Below, piece after piece: positions 23,224 through 33,791 of a DNA stretch of 64,000 nt. Numbering within the stretch: position 1 is the stretch's first letter; each line of letters starts with the position of its first letter. This DNA comes from Mucidula mucida (taxonomy: Eukaryota > Basidiomycota > Agaricomycetes > Agaricales > Physalacriaceae). The stretch lies in assembly GCA_015501055.1 (NCBI GenBank), contig JADNYV010000006.1:310001-374000 (forward strand), written 5' to 3'. The notes below the pieces were generated by a model. It saw nothing but the letters and a program-made list of their open reading frames with translations. It was not told where the DNA came from and searched no databases. The position numbers and the translations under genes were made by a program.

Positions 23224-25609
23224 ATGCTCAGTGCGGTTGCCGCCAGAAAGGCAGCTCAGGCCGCCAAACAGACACCGCTGACTCCCGACACGACGGCGCA
23301 AAATGTCACATATAAACAAGCTGAAAGTCCTTCTATCCGGCCATCCCCATCCTCTACAAAACGAAAGCCTTCATCCCAAAGCGCGCCCGCTGCGAAACGG
23401 AAAAAGAAAAAATCGCAGGAAAAAGGAAAAACCGCACGTTACTTTCAAGAACCCAGCGCCGATTTCATCCAAGTCGATCAGGATGTCATTGCTATCGAGT
23501 CCGACGATTCCGATGTTGAACAAGGCGACGACTCCCTGGATGACATTGATTTCTCGATTGCCGAGTTCCGACCAAAGGTCGCGTCTTCGACCGTTCCCCC
23601 AACACAGCGCGCATGGTCTCCAAGCGTACCTGTTGCAGACTCGTCCGATGAAGAAGACGACGAAGAGATGACACCTCTACCTATCGCTGAAGAAACGGAT
23701 GTATTATCCACGTTCCAACCTATACGCGACCAAAACGTATTTGCATTAGACTCTACTGACATGGTCTCACTCGGCTATGCAGATGAAGGACTGTCTGCTA
23801 CTATGGTGGTGCTTCAACCAGGCGATACACTGTCCTTTATCGGCGTATACAGATTCTCCGTCATACAAGGTTCAATCACGGTCCTTGGTACCACCTTCCA
23901 CCCCGCTATCACGACTCACAACGTTTTTGCCCCGCGCTCGTCTCCCGTCCCAGTCATCAGGGCAGCGACATCGACCTCAACTCCCCTCTCTATCCCCGTC
24001 CACTTAAAAGCTCGTGCCCAGCCTAACGAGACAGTCATTGTGTTACACGAGCTGCGCACAAATGTTCATGGTCTCGAACGTATATGCGGCAACTTTGAAG
24101 GCGTCTTCCGCCCTCTCCGCAGACAAACTACAAACTTCGAATTTGGCGTACCCGGCTTGTCCATGGTACGATTTCCCCTTTCATGACCTGTTTAAATAAT
24201 TAACAAAATCAGGTTACCGAGTCCTTAAAAAATGTTCGCCCTTTCCGCTTACCGCCTTCATGGGCAGCCGTTCTCTGTTCTCTTCCAGAGCCCCAGGAGA
24301 TGGCAGACACATATCTCATTCAGGGCTCAAAGAAGAGTGGTAAAAGCACATTTGCACGAACCTTGACAAACCAACTGTTGTCCAAGTGAGTTATTTTCAT
24401 GGATGCCACTGCTAATGATCGTACCGACCATCTTTTCAGGTATCAGCGAGTTGCTTTTTTGGAATGCGACTTGGGGCAGTCTGAATTCACGCCGGGTGGC
24501 ATGGTGGCGTTGAATATGGTCGAGTCTCCCCTGCTTGGTAATTGACTTGAACTACGTTGACGATATTTTCTGACTCAATATCGCGATTTCTAGGCCCCCC
24601 GTTTACGCATCCGAGCCTCCCAATTACAGCACATTATATCGGTGCGACTTCTCCGAAATCTTCTCCGTCGCACTACTTGGCAGCGATCCAAGCATGTGTT
24701 CAGAACTATCGCCTAGACATTAGAACACCCATTGACAACAGTACCGGCATCGAAGACAATCTAATCAACGACAGCATCCCCTTAGTTATCAACACCATGG
24801 GTTGGACGAAAGGCCTTGGTGCCGACCTGCTCATCAAAATCCACGAGATCGCTCAACCAAGCCAAATATTCGAAATAGAAGCACCCGTCTTTGATGACTG
24901 GATGCAGCCTACGTCTGCACCGTCGCGCGAACATGTCCACCTCCTCAAACCTATCCCACAGCCTCAGAATCCCGTGTATTCTGCGACGGATATTCGGACG
25001 ATTTCCTTGTTATCGTACTTCCACGCGATATTCCCTACGGCGCCACAATCAGACACGTATCGCCAGCTCACGGCAACAAGCTGGAATACTAGCCTGCCGC
25101 TATGTGCACAGGCTCCGTACGAAGTCCAGACATCTACTGCCATCGATCAGGTGGTGCTTACAGGTGCAGGCGCGGAGGACGTCGTGGCTGATCAAGTTGC
25201 GACGGCTTTGAATGTGGCCCTTGTTGGGCTGGTATCCTGTGAGCCAGGCGCCCTTGATACCATATTACCTGGCACGAGTATCCCTTACGCGCAAGGAGTC
25301 TCTGCGCCTTCCCCCATGAGCTCTACATGCCAAGGTCTCGCGCTGATACGGTCCTTGTCTCCCCAAGGTGATGTACTACATGTTCTAACACCCACACCGC
25401 CAGCCTTGCTATGCGACGCCCGAGTTTTAGTAAAAGGCGAGATGGAACTGCCGGTTTGGGGCATGCTAGACTTCCGGTCTAAACCCGAGGAAGGTGTGGC
25501 GGGGGTGGATATGAGCAAGGTTCCGTTCTTACAATGGGAGAGGGCGAGGGGGATAGGGGCAGAAAAGAGAAAAGTACGAAGGAACTTGATGAGACGAGGG
25601 CAGATGTAA
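23224..25609 (+). CDS. GRC3: polynucleotide 5'-hydroxyl-kinase GRC3
   Basis: GRC3 (NOL9 in animals) phosphorylates the 5'-OH of cut ITS2 pre-rRNA, together with the endonuclease Las1, and also acts in transcription termination. Four exons (23224-24165, 24213-24385, 24440-24537, 24594-25609) sum to 2229 nt, or 742 aa. The first ~180 residues are low-complexity, basic then acidic, with a likely NLS (AAKRKKKKSQEK). The N-terminal domain follows (LQPGDTLSFIGVYRFSVIQG). The P-loop GSKKSGKST is at about residue 352, then AFLECDLGQSEFTPGGMV, a kinase motif typical of the CLP1/GRC3 family, and PLVINTMGWTKGLGADLL. The C-terminal domain is conserved up to PFLQWERARG. The upstream in-frame ATG at 23164 lies in the opposite gene's leader, so 23224 is preferred. 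Confidence 0.94.
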
Positions 25610-25855
25610 TCGTGGCGATGAACTAGATCCCAAACTCAAGTCGTGAACAATTGATCGGCATATACTCCGAAGACACCGGAATCGCCTGAGAGTATTCACA
25701 TTTGAGATGGCAGGACGAACGGAAAGAGACCACAACTCTCACGCGTCCATACTTGACCGGAACGGCAGACTGAAGATCCGCTTACACGCGACACTTTCGG
25801 AGGACCCTATCTCGCGGATGATAATCCGCCAACACGGTTTCCTTCCTTCCACAAC

Positions 25856-26614
25856 ATGCCCAAAGTAGCGATTCTCTTGTGCGACTCAACGCACCCTACC
25901 GTCAACGCGACGTCGGGCGATTACACCGCCATCTTCACGCGACTACTCGCGGCATCCTCCCTGTCGCCCGCCGACTTCAAACTAGAGCCATACGACGTCG
26001 TACACGCCCGTTCATACCCCGATAACCCGTCCGACTACGACGCTATACTTTTAACGGGATCCGCCGCCTCCGCATACGAGAACGTGCCGTGGATTGTCCA
26101 GCTCGTCGAATTTATGCGGGGGGTTCTTGCCGATCCAGCCAGCAAGACCAAGGTGGTCGGGATCTGCTTTGGCCATCAGATTATTGCGCGCGCCCTTTCC
26201 GGTGATTCCGCATGTACGGTTAATCCTGCTGGGTGGGAGGTTGGGCCTACGCCTGTGCACCTCACGGAGGTGGGCGAGCGTGTATTTGGGATCCAAGGTC
26301 GAGATATGGTGATACAGCAGATGCACCGAGATTATGTGGTATCACTACCCGAGGGGTATGAGCTGCTAGCGGAGAATGATGTATGCACAGTGCAAGGTTT
26401 TGTGAAGCAGGTGGACGGCAAGGTCAAAGTGATTACTGTTCAAGGTCACCCAGAGTTCACCGAAGACATTGTTGATAAGTTGGTGACGGTTAGAGGGGAA
26501 AGCGGGATTTTATCACAAGACATGGTGAAAGACGTTGCACGAAGAAGGAAGGACCCAACCGATGGTGCAAAGATTGCAGATGCTATTTGGAAGATTATAC
26601 ATGGCGATATATAG
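25856..26614 (+). CDS. class I glutamine amidotransferase-like protein
   Basis: Single-exon gene, 252 aa. The fold is that of class I glutamine amidotransferase (GATase1) domains. The nucleophile cysteine lies in GICFGHQ (Cys104), and VQGHPEF provides His198 and Glu200 of the triad. Standalone proteins of this type in fungi are related to GMP-synthase-like amidotransferases and to gamma-glutamyl peptidases that cleave glutathione conjugates. Either hydrolysis of a gamma-glutamyl bond or NH3 transfer to a partner is possible. No synthase domain is attached. Cytosolic, with no signal peptide. Absence of introns is unusual here, since nearly all neighbours are split. Confidence 0.9.
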   Translation: MPKVAILLCDSTHPTVNATSGDYTAIFTRLLAASSLSPADFKLEPYDVVHARSYPDNPSDYDAILLTGSAASAYENVPWIVQLVEFMRGVLADPASKTKVVGICFGHQIIARALSGDSACTVNPAGWEVGPTPVHLTEVGERVFGIQGRDMVIQQMHRDYVVSLPEGYELLAENDVCTVQGFVKQVDGKVKVITVQGHPEFTEDIVDKLVTVRGESGILSQDMVKDVARRRKDPTDGAKIADAIWKIIHGDI

Positions 26615-26637
26615 AGGCATAAAGTAAGAGTGTATCC

Positions 26638-27110
26638 CTAACTATCTTCGCGCACCCACTTGAGCCAAGGCACGAAAACAACGGTAGGCCGGAATACACG
26701 AATGTATTCCGGGGCGTTGCTCTAGCTCCCATAAAATGAGAACGTGCGTGTGGGTTAGAAACGCCGTCCAGAGTGTTGAGGAGCAGTTGTTGCGAATCAC
26801 AAAGAGATAAGAGAAAAAAAGTATCTGCGAGAGACATTGATTAGCGACGAAGAGGAGAAGAAAAGACAACGTACATTTATTGCCTTGTAGTAGTGCCAGT
26901 GGTACATACGGATGTCCTCGTTGCCCGCCGGATACTCCACCCTATGGACACTGACTGGCAGCAGGGAGAAAATCACAATTCTCTTATGCAGAAAAAGGAA
27001 GACGACGAGAATCAATCTTGCTCCCAAGAATGGACGTCCCGCTGTAGGAGCGAAGCGGGAGGCCAAAGTGAGAGGAGCAAATCGTTGAAGAAAAGTGCAA
27101 GTGCGCTTGA
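26638..27110 (-). CDS. possible small gene, mitochondrial-like, incomplete model
   Basis: The C-terminal exon (stop 26638-26640) reads APEYIRVFRPTVVFVPWLKW then VREDS. An upstream exon reads VHRVEYPAGNEDIRMYHWHY. Another, further upstream, reads FAPLTLASRFAPTAG, which looks like a mitochondrial presequence. Legal-looking splice sites join these, but no ATG was found for the first exon and one donor is weak. Composition suggests a small mitochondrial protein. I cannot name the family. Confidence 0.35.
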
Positions 27111-27523
27111 ATCTACAGTAAAGACGGTTTGAATAAGCTTGAGAAAAAACGACACACGCGACGCACCACACAAAAAATCCAGTCAGGAAAAAAAACCGCC
27201 TTGCGATGCGCAATCACGCTACGAATGGCAGTGTAAAGACTACGTGGCACACAAGGATAACAGGAGAAGAGAGCCAACGCGCTTGTACATTATCGAAGAT
27301 GGTGTAAAAGACTACGTGAAAAAATGTTGATCTGGGTTTATATACCTGTTTCTTACGTAACATCAATCGCGTGGCATTAAATTCTTGCTGCACAACTTCA
27401 ACTTGAAATTGGAACGCCCATTGGCACCGCTAGGTAAATACAACATTTACAGGTGAGTAGCTCAACTAAGTAGCACTATTTCTAAAATATACATAGGTAC
27501 AATGTGTCCACAAACATCGAGAA
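27111..27523. other. intergenic, no gene recognised
   Basis: A-rich plus-strand region (T-rich on the minus strand) between the HDAC 3' end and the small minus-strand gene. No motif recognised. Confidence 0.4.
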
Positions 27524-29341
27524 TCATGCATACGAAGGAAAGAATTTCCGTCTCTTTACAGGCGACTTCGCGTTGACGCTCGAACTGTCCAGCCAGTGCC
27601 AGCGATTTGTCATTATGCTCATCTTTGGTTGCGCCGACCGCGACCGCGTCGATGAAACGGAAGAGGCCCGACGATACTTGGTGTCTTCCTCTTCAATGTC
27701 AATGTCCATCTCGTCTTCGGAGCCCGAGCTTGACGCTAGAGTATAAACCTCTCGGGCGTGTTCTTGAAGAATGGTAGATAATGTGCAAGCCAAACAGGAA
27801 TGTCAAATGACTAACCGTAAAGCAGCCTGTCGAGGTCATCCTGCGCGTCGTCCTCGTCAAATGAAAGTCCGAGTTCTTTTGCCACGCCGCCTTTGGGTAC
27901 ATCGTGCAATCCAACTGAAGGGGCACACTTTGACGCGAGGTCGGACAACTGCTGTAGGACGTCCGAACTGCGACTGGCTTCAGAATACATACAAAGGACA
28001 ACGCGTCAATTTACCGAATTTTGCCCAAATAATCATCCTTCAGATTATCGTCCTCTGAGTTGCTCTTCGCAACTTCCAGTCTGAACCGCGGGCCAAAGCA
28101 TTCGAAATGATCGTGCCATGGAAGGTGCATGTCAAGTTCGTTTTCCACTCCAAGCGCGCAAGCTGTCTCATATGTCCACGTCCGGGCGACGTTCTTGATA
28201 GTATATCCTCCGCCGCCTAGTAGAATCAGCGGGAGTCCAGAATTCCTGAAAAACTGCACGCAATTGGCGTGTCCTTGCATGGTGACATTGAAACATCCAA
28301 GACGGTCTCCGGCAAGAGAGTCTGCGCCACATTGCAGGACAACAACTGAAGGCCGGAACACCTCTAGTATTTTGGAACAGACCTAGGGTGAAGATTAGAT
28401 CCTGATACACAGACTCGATAACACGCGCACGGGTTCAAATATACTCTTGAACGATTCGTCGGACAGACCATCCTGGAGAGGAACGTTTACCGCGTATCCC
28501 TTGCCGTTGCCCTTGCCACGATCAGCTCTGGTGCCCGTGCCAGGAAAGAAATTGCCAGCTTTATGGAAACTGCAAGTCATTACGCGGTCTGTAGTCAGGA
28601 ATGCCTCTTCAACGCCGTCACCGTGATGGCAATCAATGTCGACGTATAGGACGCGTGTATGGTAGTGAAGAAGTTCGAGTATGCAGAGATTGATATCGTT
28701 GACGTAGCAGAACCCGGATGCTTCAGCTTTCTTTGCATGGTGTAGCCCGCCAGCCCAGTTTATTGCAATGTCGGCCGCCCCGGAAATGATGGATCGTGCC
28801 GCAGCTGTGCTCAATTAGTGGGAAACCATGGTTGATAGCGTGTAACAGACCGAGCGAGCCTCCAGAAGAGATTGTGTGGTATTCGAATACGCCGTCGAAA
28901 GGAGGATTGTCGTCCGGGAAGCCGAGGACTACAACAGTCGTTGAGAAGCGTGTGTCTGGACAGAGCAAGGGCCGTACATTGTGTGACTTGTGGATTCATA
29001 GCCTGAGTCGTTTCCGGTGTCACTTTGCTGAGAAAGTGGATGTACTCGTCGGTATGGAACGCCGTCATTTGTTCTGCACTGGCGCGAGGTGGTTTCTGTA
29101 GGCTTATTTAAGAGCATTGGAGGGTAGAAATGGATGGTTACGCACCAGGACATGCATTTTATCGAGCATACCATAGGCTGTGATGAGCTCGTGTGTCATT
29201 CCTATCCTATGAGGTTTCATAGCATGGTTGTATCCGTAAGTGTACGCCCCGACGTCTCCTACATAGAATGAGATGGTTATGACAAGATTTTAGAGTGATT
29301 GGCGCACTGTCGTAGTAGTAAGCGACTCTGCGGCGCGACAT
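27524..29341 (-). CDS. class I (RPD3-type) histone deacetylase
   Basis: This zinc-dependent enzyme removes acetyl groups from histone lysines in nuclear repressor complexes. Multi-exon minus-strand gene, ATG 29341 to TGA 27524-27526. It starts [11 protein letters not shown] and continues [20 protein letters not shown]. Active-site blocks are all present: [20 protein letters not shown] with the tandem histidines, [17 protein letters not shown] with the metal-binding Asp/His, [31 protein letters not shown], and [18 protein letters not shown] with the catalytic-site tyrosine. The C-terminal tail is Ser/Asp/Glu-rich ([20 protein letters not shown]) and ends near [13 protein letters not shown], a possible NLS. 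The FDGVFEY and ISSGGSL blocks place it in class I. I cannot separate RPD3 from HOS2 subtypes with certainty. It converges with the amidotransferase-like gene and diverges from the phosphodiesterase. Confidence 0.93.
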
Positions 29342-29919
29342 GGTGGTACAATAGCAGGTTGAGCAGCTTTGCTAGATGCAATGATCGTAAATATTCGCCA
29401 GATAAGATAAGATAATGACCTGCCTCGCGTTCCTGGTCGCCCTCCTTCAAATTGCTCCATCATCTACTATTCACATATCCTTTCGAAAAGGCCAAGAATC
29501 TGTTGAAAGAATGTCTTTCCTGGACTGCTGTGACACAGACCGAGTCACCTCTTATTCAAGGCATTCAAGGTGTCTTCTCATGTCGAGGATGTTCGAGAAG
29601 CTCTCCATTCTCGTATCGCACACTGCATAAACCCACGTTGAGCGTCCTCGGATTCGATATCGTCCGTCTAGAACTCCCACAATGAACGTTTGAGAATGGA
29701 AGCCGTTCCTCATCTCAGCTGTCCTCCATCTATCGGGTTTCTGCACGAATGGCATGCGACTACGACAACGTACTCGTGAAAATGCGCTCCTGAAACCTGC
29801 ATGAACATCAATCATCTGATGCCTATTTGGCTCACGACCAATACGAGGAATGTTGCTAATTCGCTGGAACTTCTATGACCATGTGGCGTGACCATGCGGG
29901 GGTCACCCAGTCCAAGGGA
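29342..29919. other. divergent upstream region of HDAC and phosphodiesterase genes
   Basis: About 580 bases with short spurious frames on both strands. It holds the HDAC promoter on the left side and the phosphodiesterase promoter on the right. Confidence 0.45.
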
Positions 29920-29925
29920 TATAAA
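29920..29925 (+). promoter_or_regulatory. TATA box of the PLC-like phosphodiesterase gene
   Basis: TATAAA lies about 50 bp upstream of the ATG at 29976. Confidence 0.55.
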
Positions 29926-29975
29926 CATGGGTGTGCTCTTTCCTTGCGCCATCGTCCACCACCTTCAGAGCCATC

Positions 29976-31290
29976 ATGCGTACTGGAACGTTCGCTGGTG
30001 CATTCCTCGTCTCTTGCGTCGCGTCTGTTGCTGCCTTGGTCGCGCCAAGGTTGGTCTCTTGCTCACCTCCATGTTGACGACATCGATTGATCACTGTTCA
30101 CTAGAGCGACGGTGTGTAATGGTCATGCAGACTTATGCAGCCGCAGTTATGGGAACACCTCTTACCTGGGCTCTCACGACTCGTTTGCTATCAGTGGCGA
30201 TATCTTGGCGCGTAAGGCTTCACGGTCGGCTTCGAGAGCAGGACCTAACACCTCTTCAGTTGCTCGAACCCAAGAAGTCAGTCTTACTGATCAACTCAAT
30301 CTTGGCGTTCGTATGCTCCAAGCTCAGTCGCACATGTAAGGACACTCCCATCAACTTTTGAACCACGCTGACAATTTTGGTAGGGATGACGGTGAACTAA
30401 AGTTCTGCCACACTAGTGAGTCTTGTCCTGTGCAACATTCAGCCCAATTTTGACAGGAAATCACCCTAGGTTGTGTAAGAAAGGATTTCTTATAGTCTGC
30501 TTCTGGTCGCTTACCGATTGCTGAACTTCAGCTTCTCTTCGATGGAGGTCTTGTGGTGAATTACCTCAAGACCGTCAAATCCTGGCTGGACGCAAACCCG
30601 AATGAGGTTCTCACATTTATCTTCACGAACCCAGAGGAGCTATCTCTGACAACTATCTGGCAACCTGTATTCGAAGCCTCAGGTACACATTCCGCTATCT
30701 ACTTTCATGGTCGTCTTCTGATGTAGTCAACAGGGATCGCATCAATTGCCTACATTCCACCATCGACTCCTGTAGCACGGGGCGCGTGGCCGACACTCGG
30801 ATCACTCATCGACTCGGGGAAGCGCGTCCTCATCTTCTTTGACAACACAGCTGGTGGCGGGCTGAACTATGTTATGCCAGAGTTTGATATGGTAAGCGGT
30901 TGTTGCAGCTCCCCGTGCTGTGCGTTAATGTCTACCCGTGTAGATCTGGGAGCCACCTTTTAGCGAGACGGACGATAGCTTCCCGTGTCGCGTCGATCGG
31001 ATCTCTGGGTCACTCTCAACCGCACAGCACATGAGCATGCTCAACCATAATCTCAACATTGAACTCTTTGGAAGCATTCTGATTCCTGATTATGGATCGG
31101 CAAGGGAGACAAACAGCATGCCATCGTGCGCATTGTTTCTCTTTGAACCTTTCTGCCCACTCACTTACATTCTACCAGCATCCTTGCCAACTCGAACGGA
31201 TGCGCATCTCTTGCGGGTGGCGTTGCTGCTAATTTCGTCATGCTCGATTTTGTTAATATCGGAGAAGGCTGGCTACGGTCAATCGTTTGA
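29976..31290 (+). CDS. secreted PLC-like (PI-PLC X domain) phosphodiesterase
   Basis: TIM-barrel enzyme of the bacterial/fungal PI-PLC type, which would cleave phosphodiester bonds of inositol lipids or related substrates outside the cell. Eight exons (29976-30049, 30105-30335, 30384-30415, 30470-30474, 30532-30682, 30734-30891, 30944-31125, 31179-31290) sum to 945 nt, or 314 aa. Residues 1-21 are a signal peptide (GAFLVSCVASVAALVAP). YLGSHDSFAI contains the first catalytic histidine, and FCHTSCLLFDGG the second. VLTFIFTNPEE and SGKRVLIFFDN are later strands of the barrel. The 5-nt fourth exon (GTTGT) is needed to make HTSCLLFDGG. The end FVNIGEGWLRSIV is a short variant of the family terminus. 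Substrate is unknown. Confidence 0.85.
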
Positions 31291-31368
31291 ATGGGTTTTA
31301 ACCTCATCTTTCTGGCCGCAATCGTTGATGAAACGTCGCTCTTTAATGGGTCTGGAGTGTATGTATAT

Positions 31369-33246
31369 TTATTTGACAAGAATAAATCTGTGATGTACGA
31401 ATGAGACTTGGCGCATCAGCCAGAGTCGCTGTTTCCTTTCCCTGTCGAGGATTTTTGCCTTTTCCCATGCGTCTTTTGTAATATCGTGTGCCATACGAAA
31501 GCGCGAGCAGCCTGGCGATTGACATCCGTTGATAAAATCATCAGTTGTGACACCGCTGCCGCTCTTTTGCCGTTCCTGAACAAAGTCATCCTGAATATAC
31601 TGAGACGAGGTATCAACGACTGACATCGAGGGAAAGAGTACTTCAGATCACCTTTGCACCTCGTCACTAATGGATACAGATGATGATTTCATCTTCATAG
31701 CGATTGCCTGAAGGAATCCAGCTTCTCCGGTCTCGGAATATCGCCAGTGGCGTATACAAGTCCTCCGGCTTCGCTGGTGAGGCGAGAGGGAGAATTGTGT
31801 TGTTCTGACCACGAAATTATCAATAATCCGACCCTCCTCCGGCAGGAAAGCCAAACATACCTGGAAGAACGCGCTCTTACTGCCCTCGCATGTGATGATA
31901 AACTCCACGTCTGTGTCAACGTGAATTTGCTAAACGGAAAGACGTACTCCAGCTTCTGGGAGGACATCATTTCCTGCGTCCGATGCAAGTTGAGCAAGCC
32001 AGTTTCCGTGACCGTGCCCTCTTTCACTCCAGATTCCGTCACAATACATATACTCCCCTTTGGGATCTGCAACCACCCGCTGTGCAATTCTTCATTCTTT
32101 GACTCGGGACAGAATGAGGTGGTGTTGAGGGTAGGGAGAGATAGAGGGATTGTAGTAACGAAGGGGAAGAGTAGTGATAAAACATGAGAAAGAGAGGGTG
32201 GGCAATCAGGTTGTCCTGGGGGAGGAGGGAAACGGGTTAGGCATAAGGCTTGAGGTAGAATGGGCGGAGTTCGCGATTGTCTGAATATGGGTGTTATTGA
32301 GAGCATTGTAGCAAGGTTAATGGGAGCGTACACTTTGGCCAGACAACTCAGTAACACCCATTCTGCGGCAACTCTGTCACCCGCGAGGCCATTGTTGGCG
32401 ACCCAAGATATCAACTCGTCTCGGAGAGTGGGGTCTGCTTCAGTAGTTGATGGCGGAGGCGGCGGAGCGTAAGGTTGAGAAAACAAAACATGGAGCGTTG
32501 GGACAAGACTTGATGAGCTGCCATCCAGATCGGTGTGAATTCTGTGAGAAAACGGTAAACTTCTGGAGAAGGAGAAGAAAATCAAGCACGAACGGCTCAG
32601 AGGAGAGAATGCCGACAAATGTGACCAAGTCGGTAGTCCGGAAGGAGTCTGCTTGCGTGTCGTACACCTTGATTTTGACCCCAACATGTTTTGCTCCAGG
32701 AATAGGGTATTTGTGAGCTTGTACGAGTGTATGCTCTTCATTATCTAACGACGCGTCAAACACGCGCCGTGGACGAAATGTAGACGCGACAAACCTCTTG
32801 CCTCTTGAAGTTGCCCAGGAATAGTGACGCCCCACAGTACCAGGCATTCCCTCAGATCTGAGTAATCGACGTTGTGGCCAGGCGTGTCGTCGACGAGACC
32901 CCATCCACCTAGTTGACCATTGTGTAGCTTGGCAAGGTAGACCTCCGGAGATAAGGATGTATCTTGGATCATTGCAGAAAACCGAACAAGAGATTTATCT
33001 GCGTAAGTGTGGGGAGGATGTTGTCCGTCCAGGATGGGGATCTGCGTCAACGTGAGAAACATATCTTCCGAAAGCTAAATCAGGGTGTACCTCCGACAAC
33101 GCGCCCGGAGACGAGAAAATGCCACTAAAATGGGGGAAAACGCGATCGAAGAACGCGTCTGGGTCATTGTCTTTCAGATCCTTATAGAGCTCCTGGATCG
33201 CCTTGGAGGGATTGGCGATCGCGTCGACCAGTAAAGAGGAGACCAT
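31369..33246 (-). CDS. MCM-binding protein (MCMBP/Mcb1) homologue, frame broken in 3' half
   Basis: MCMBP binds MCM2-7 subunits and helps their assembly or unloading during DNA replication. The start (ATG 33246, LLVDAIANPSKAIQELYKDL) and HTYADKSLVRFSAMIQDTSL match the N-terminal region. An intron at about 32753-32802 joins DNEEHTLVQAHKYP. Then come HVGVKIKVYDTQADSFRTTD, VPTLHVLFSQPY, GDRVAAEWVLLSCLAKVYAP, SGWLQIPKGSICIVTESGVK, and SQKLEYVFPFSKFTL. After that the conserved blocks DVEFIITCEGSKSAFFQ, YATGDIPRPEKLDSFRQ, SVSISDEVQR, YIQDDFVQERQKSGSGVTTD, SIARLLALSYG, and ITKDAWEKAKILDRERK continue in order but in three frames. At least five single-base shifts lie between 31485 and 31922. Either a decaying gene or consensus errors in the assembly. 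Confidence 0.75.
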
Positions 33247-33791
33247 TTGATACTTCTATATCCATAGATGAGAGTCAGTAGCATGTGGGGTGCCGAAACA
33301 TACGCGAATAATAGTGTTTTCGAATTGGCGTTCAACCGCTCGTGAAGGTGTGAGGAAGAGACGGTCACGCTTGTGGCTGAAAAGTTTGGTTTATGCCGAA
33401 ATGCCGTGTTTATGGACTCAATATTCAGTCATTGAATGAACGCTTGCAAGAGTGCTCCTCGCATACAGCACTATTCCTTACAGTACAGTCAGTTCGAGTA
33501 CATATTCCAAACGAGTGCATCAAATCTCTCCAGAATAAGAATAAGCGGCTGCCTGCAAGTGATCTTTGACAAGAGAACTCTTCCTTGGCTGTTCAATGAT
33601 CGTACTATACACTACTTGTATTAGACCCACGGTAATTCGACGCAGCGGCCTCCCATAGAGTCCATCTCAATGCCGTGCAACAGCGGCGAAGTTCTCAGCA
33701 TCAGCACAGCCACAGCTTGGCGGTCTTACGTTTGACATTTGACACCCACCATCCCCGTCCCGAACAGCGATTCTCTTTCGCCCCCTTCACT
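33247..33791. promoter_or_regulatory. divergent promoter region of MCMBP and CDC50 genes
   Basis: 545 bases between divergent starts. No gene. The CDC50 side is pyrimidine-rich (ctctttcgcccccttcac) just before the ATG, a common fungal start context. Confidence 0.4.

Noticed and set aside
26689..26712. Perfect 10-bp stem hairpin (CCGGAATACA, loop CGAA)
   Set aside because: It lies inside the coding-like exon that reads PEYIRVFR on the minus strand, so the symmetry is probably a coincidence of codons. No U-run or RNA-gene context follows.
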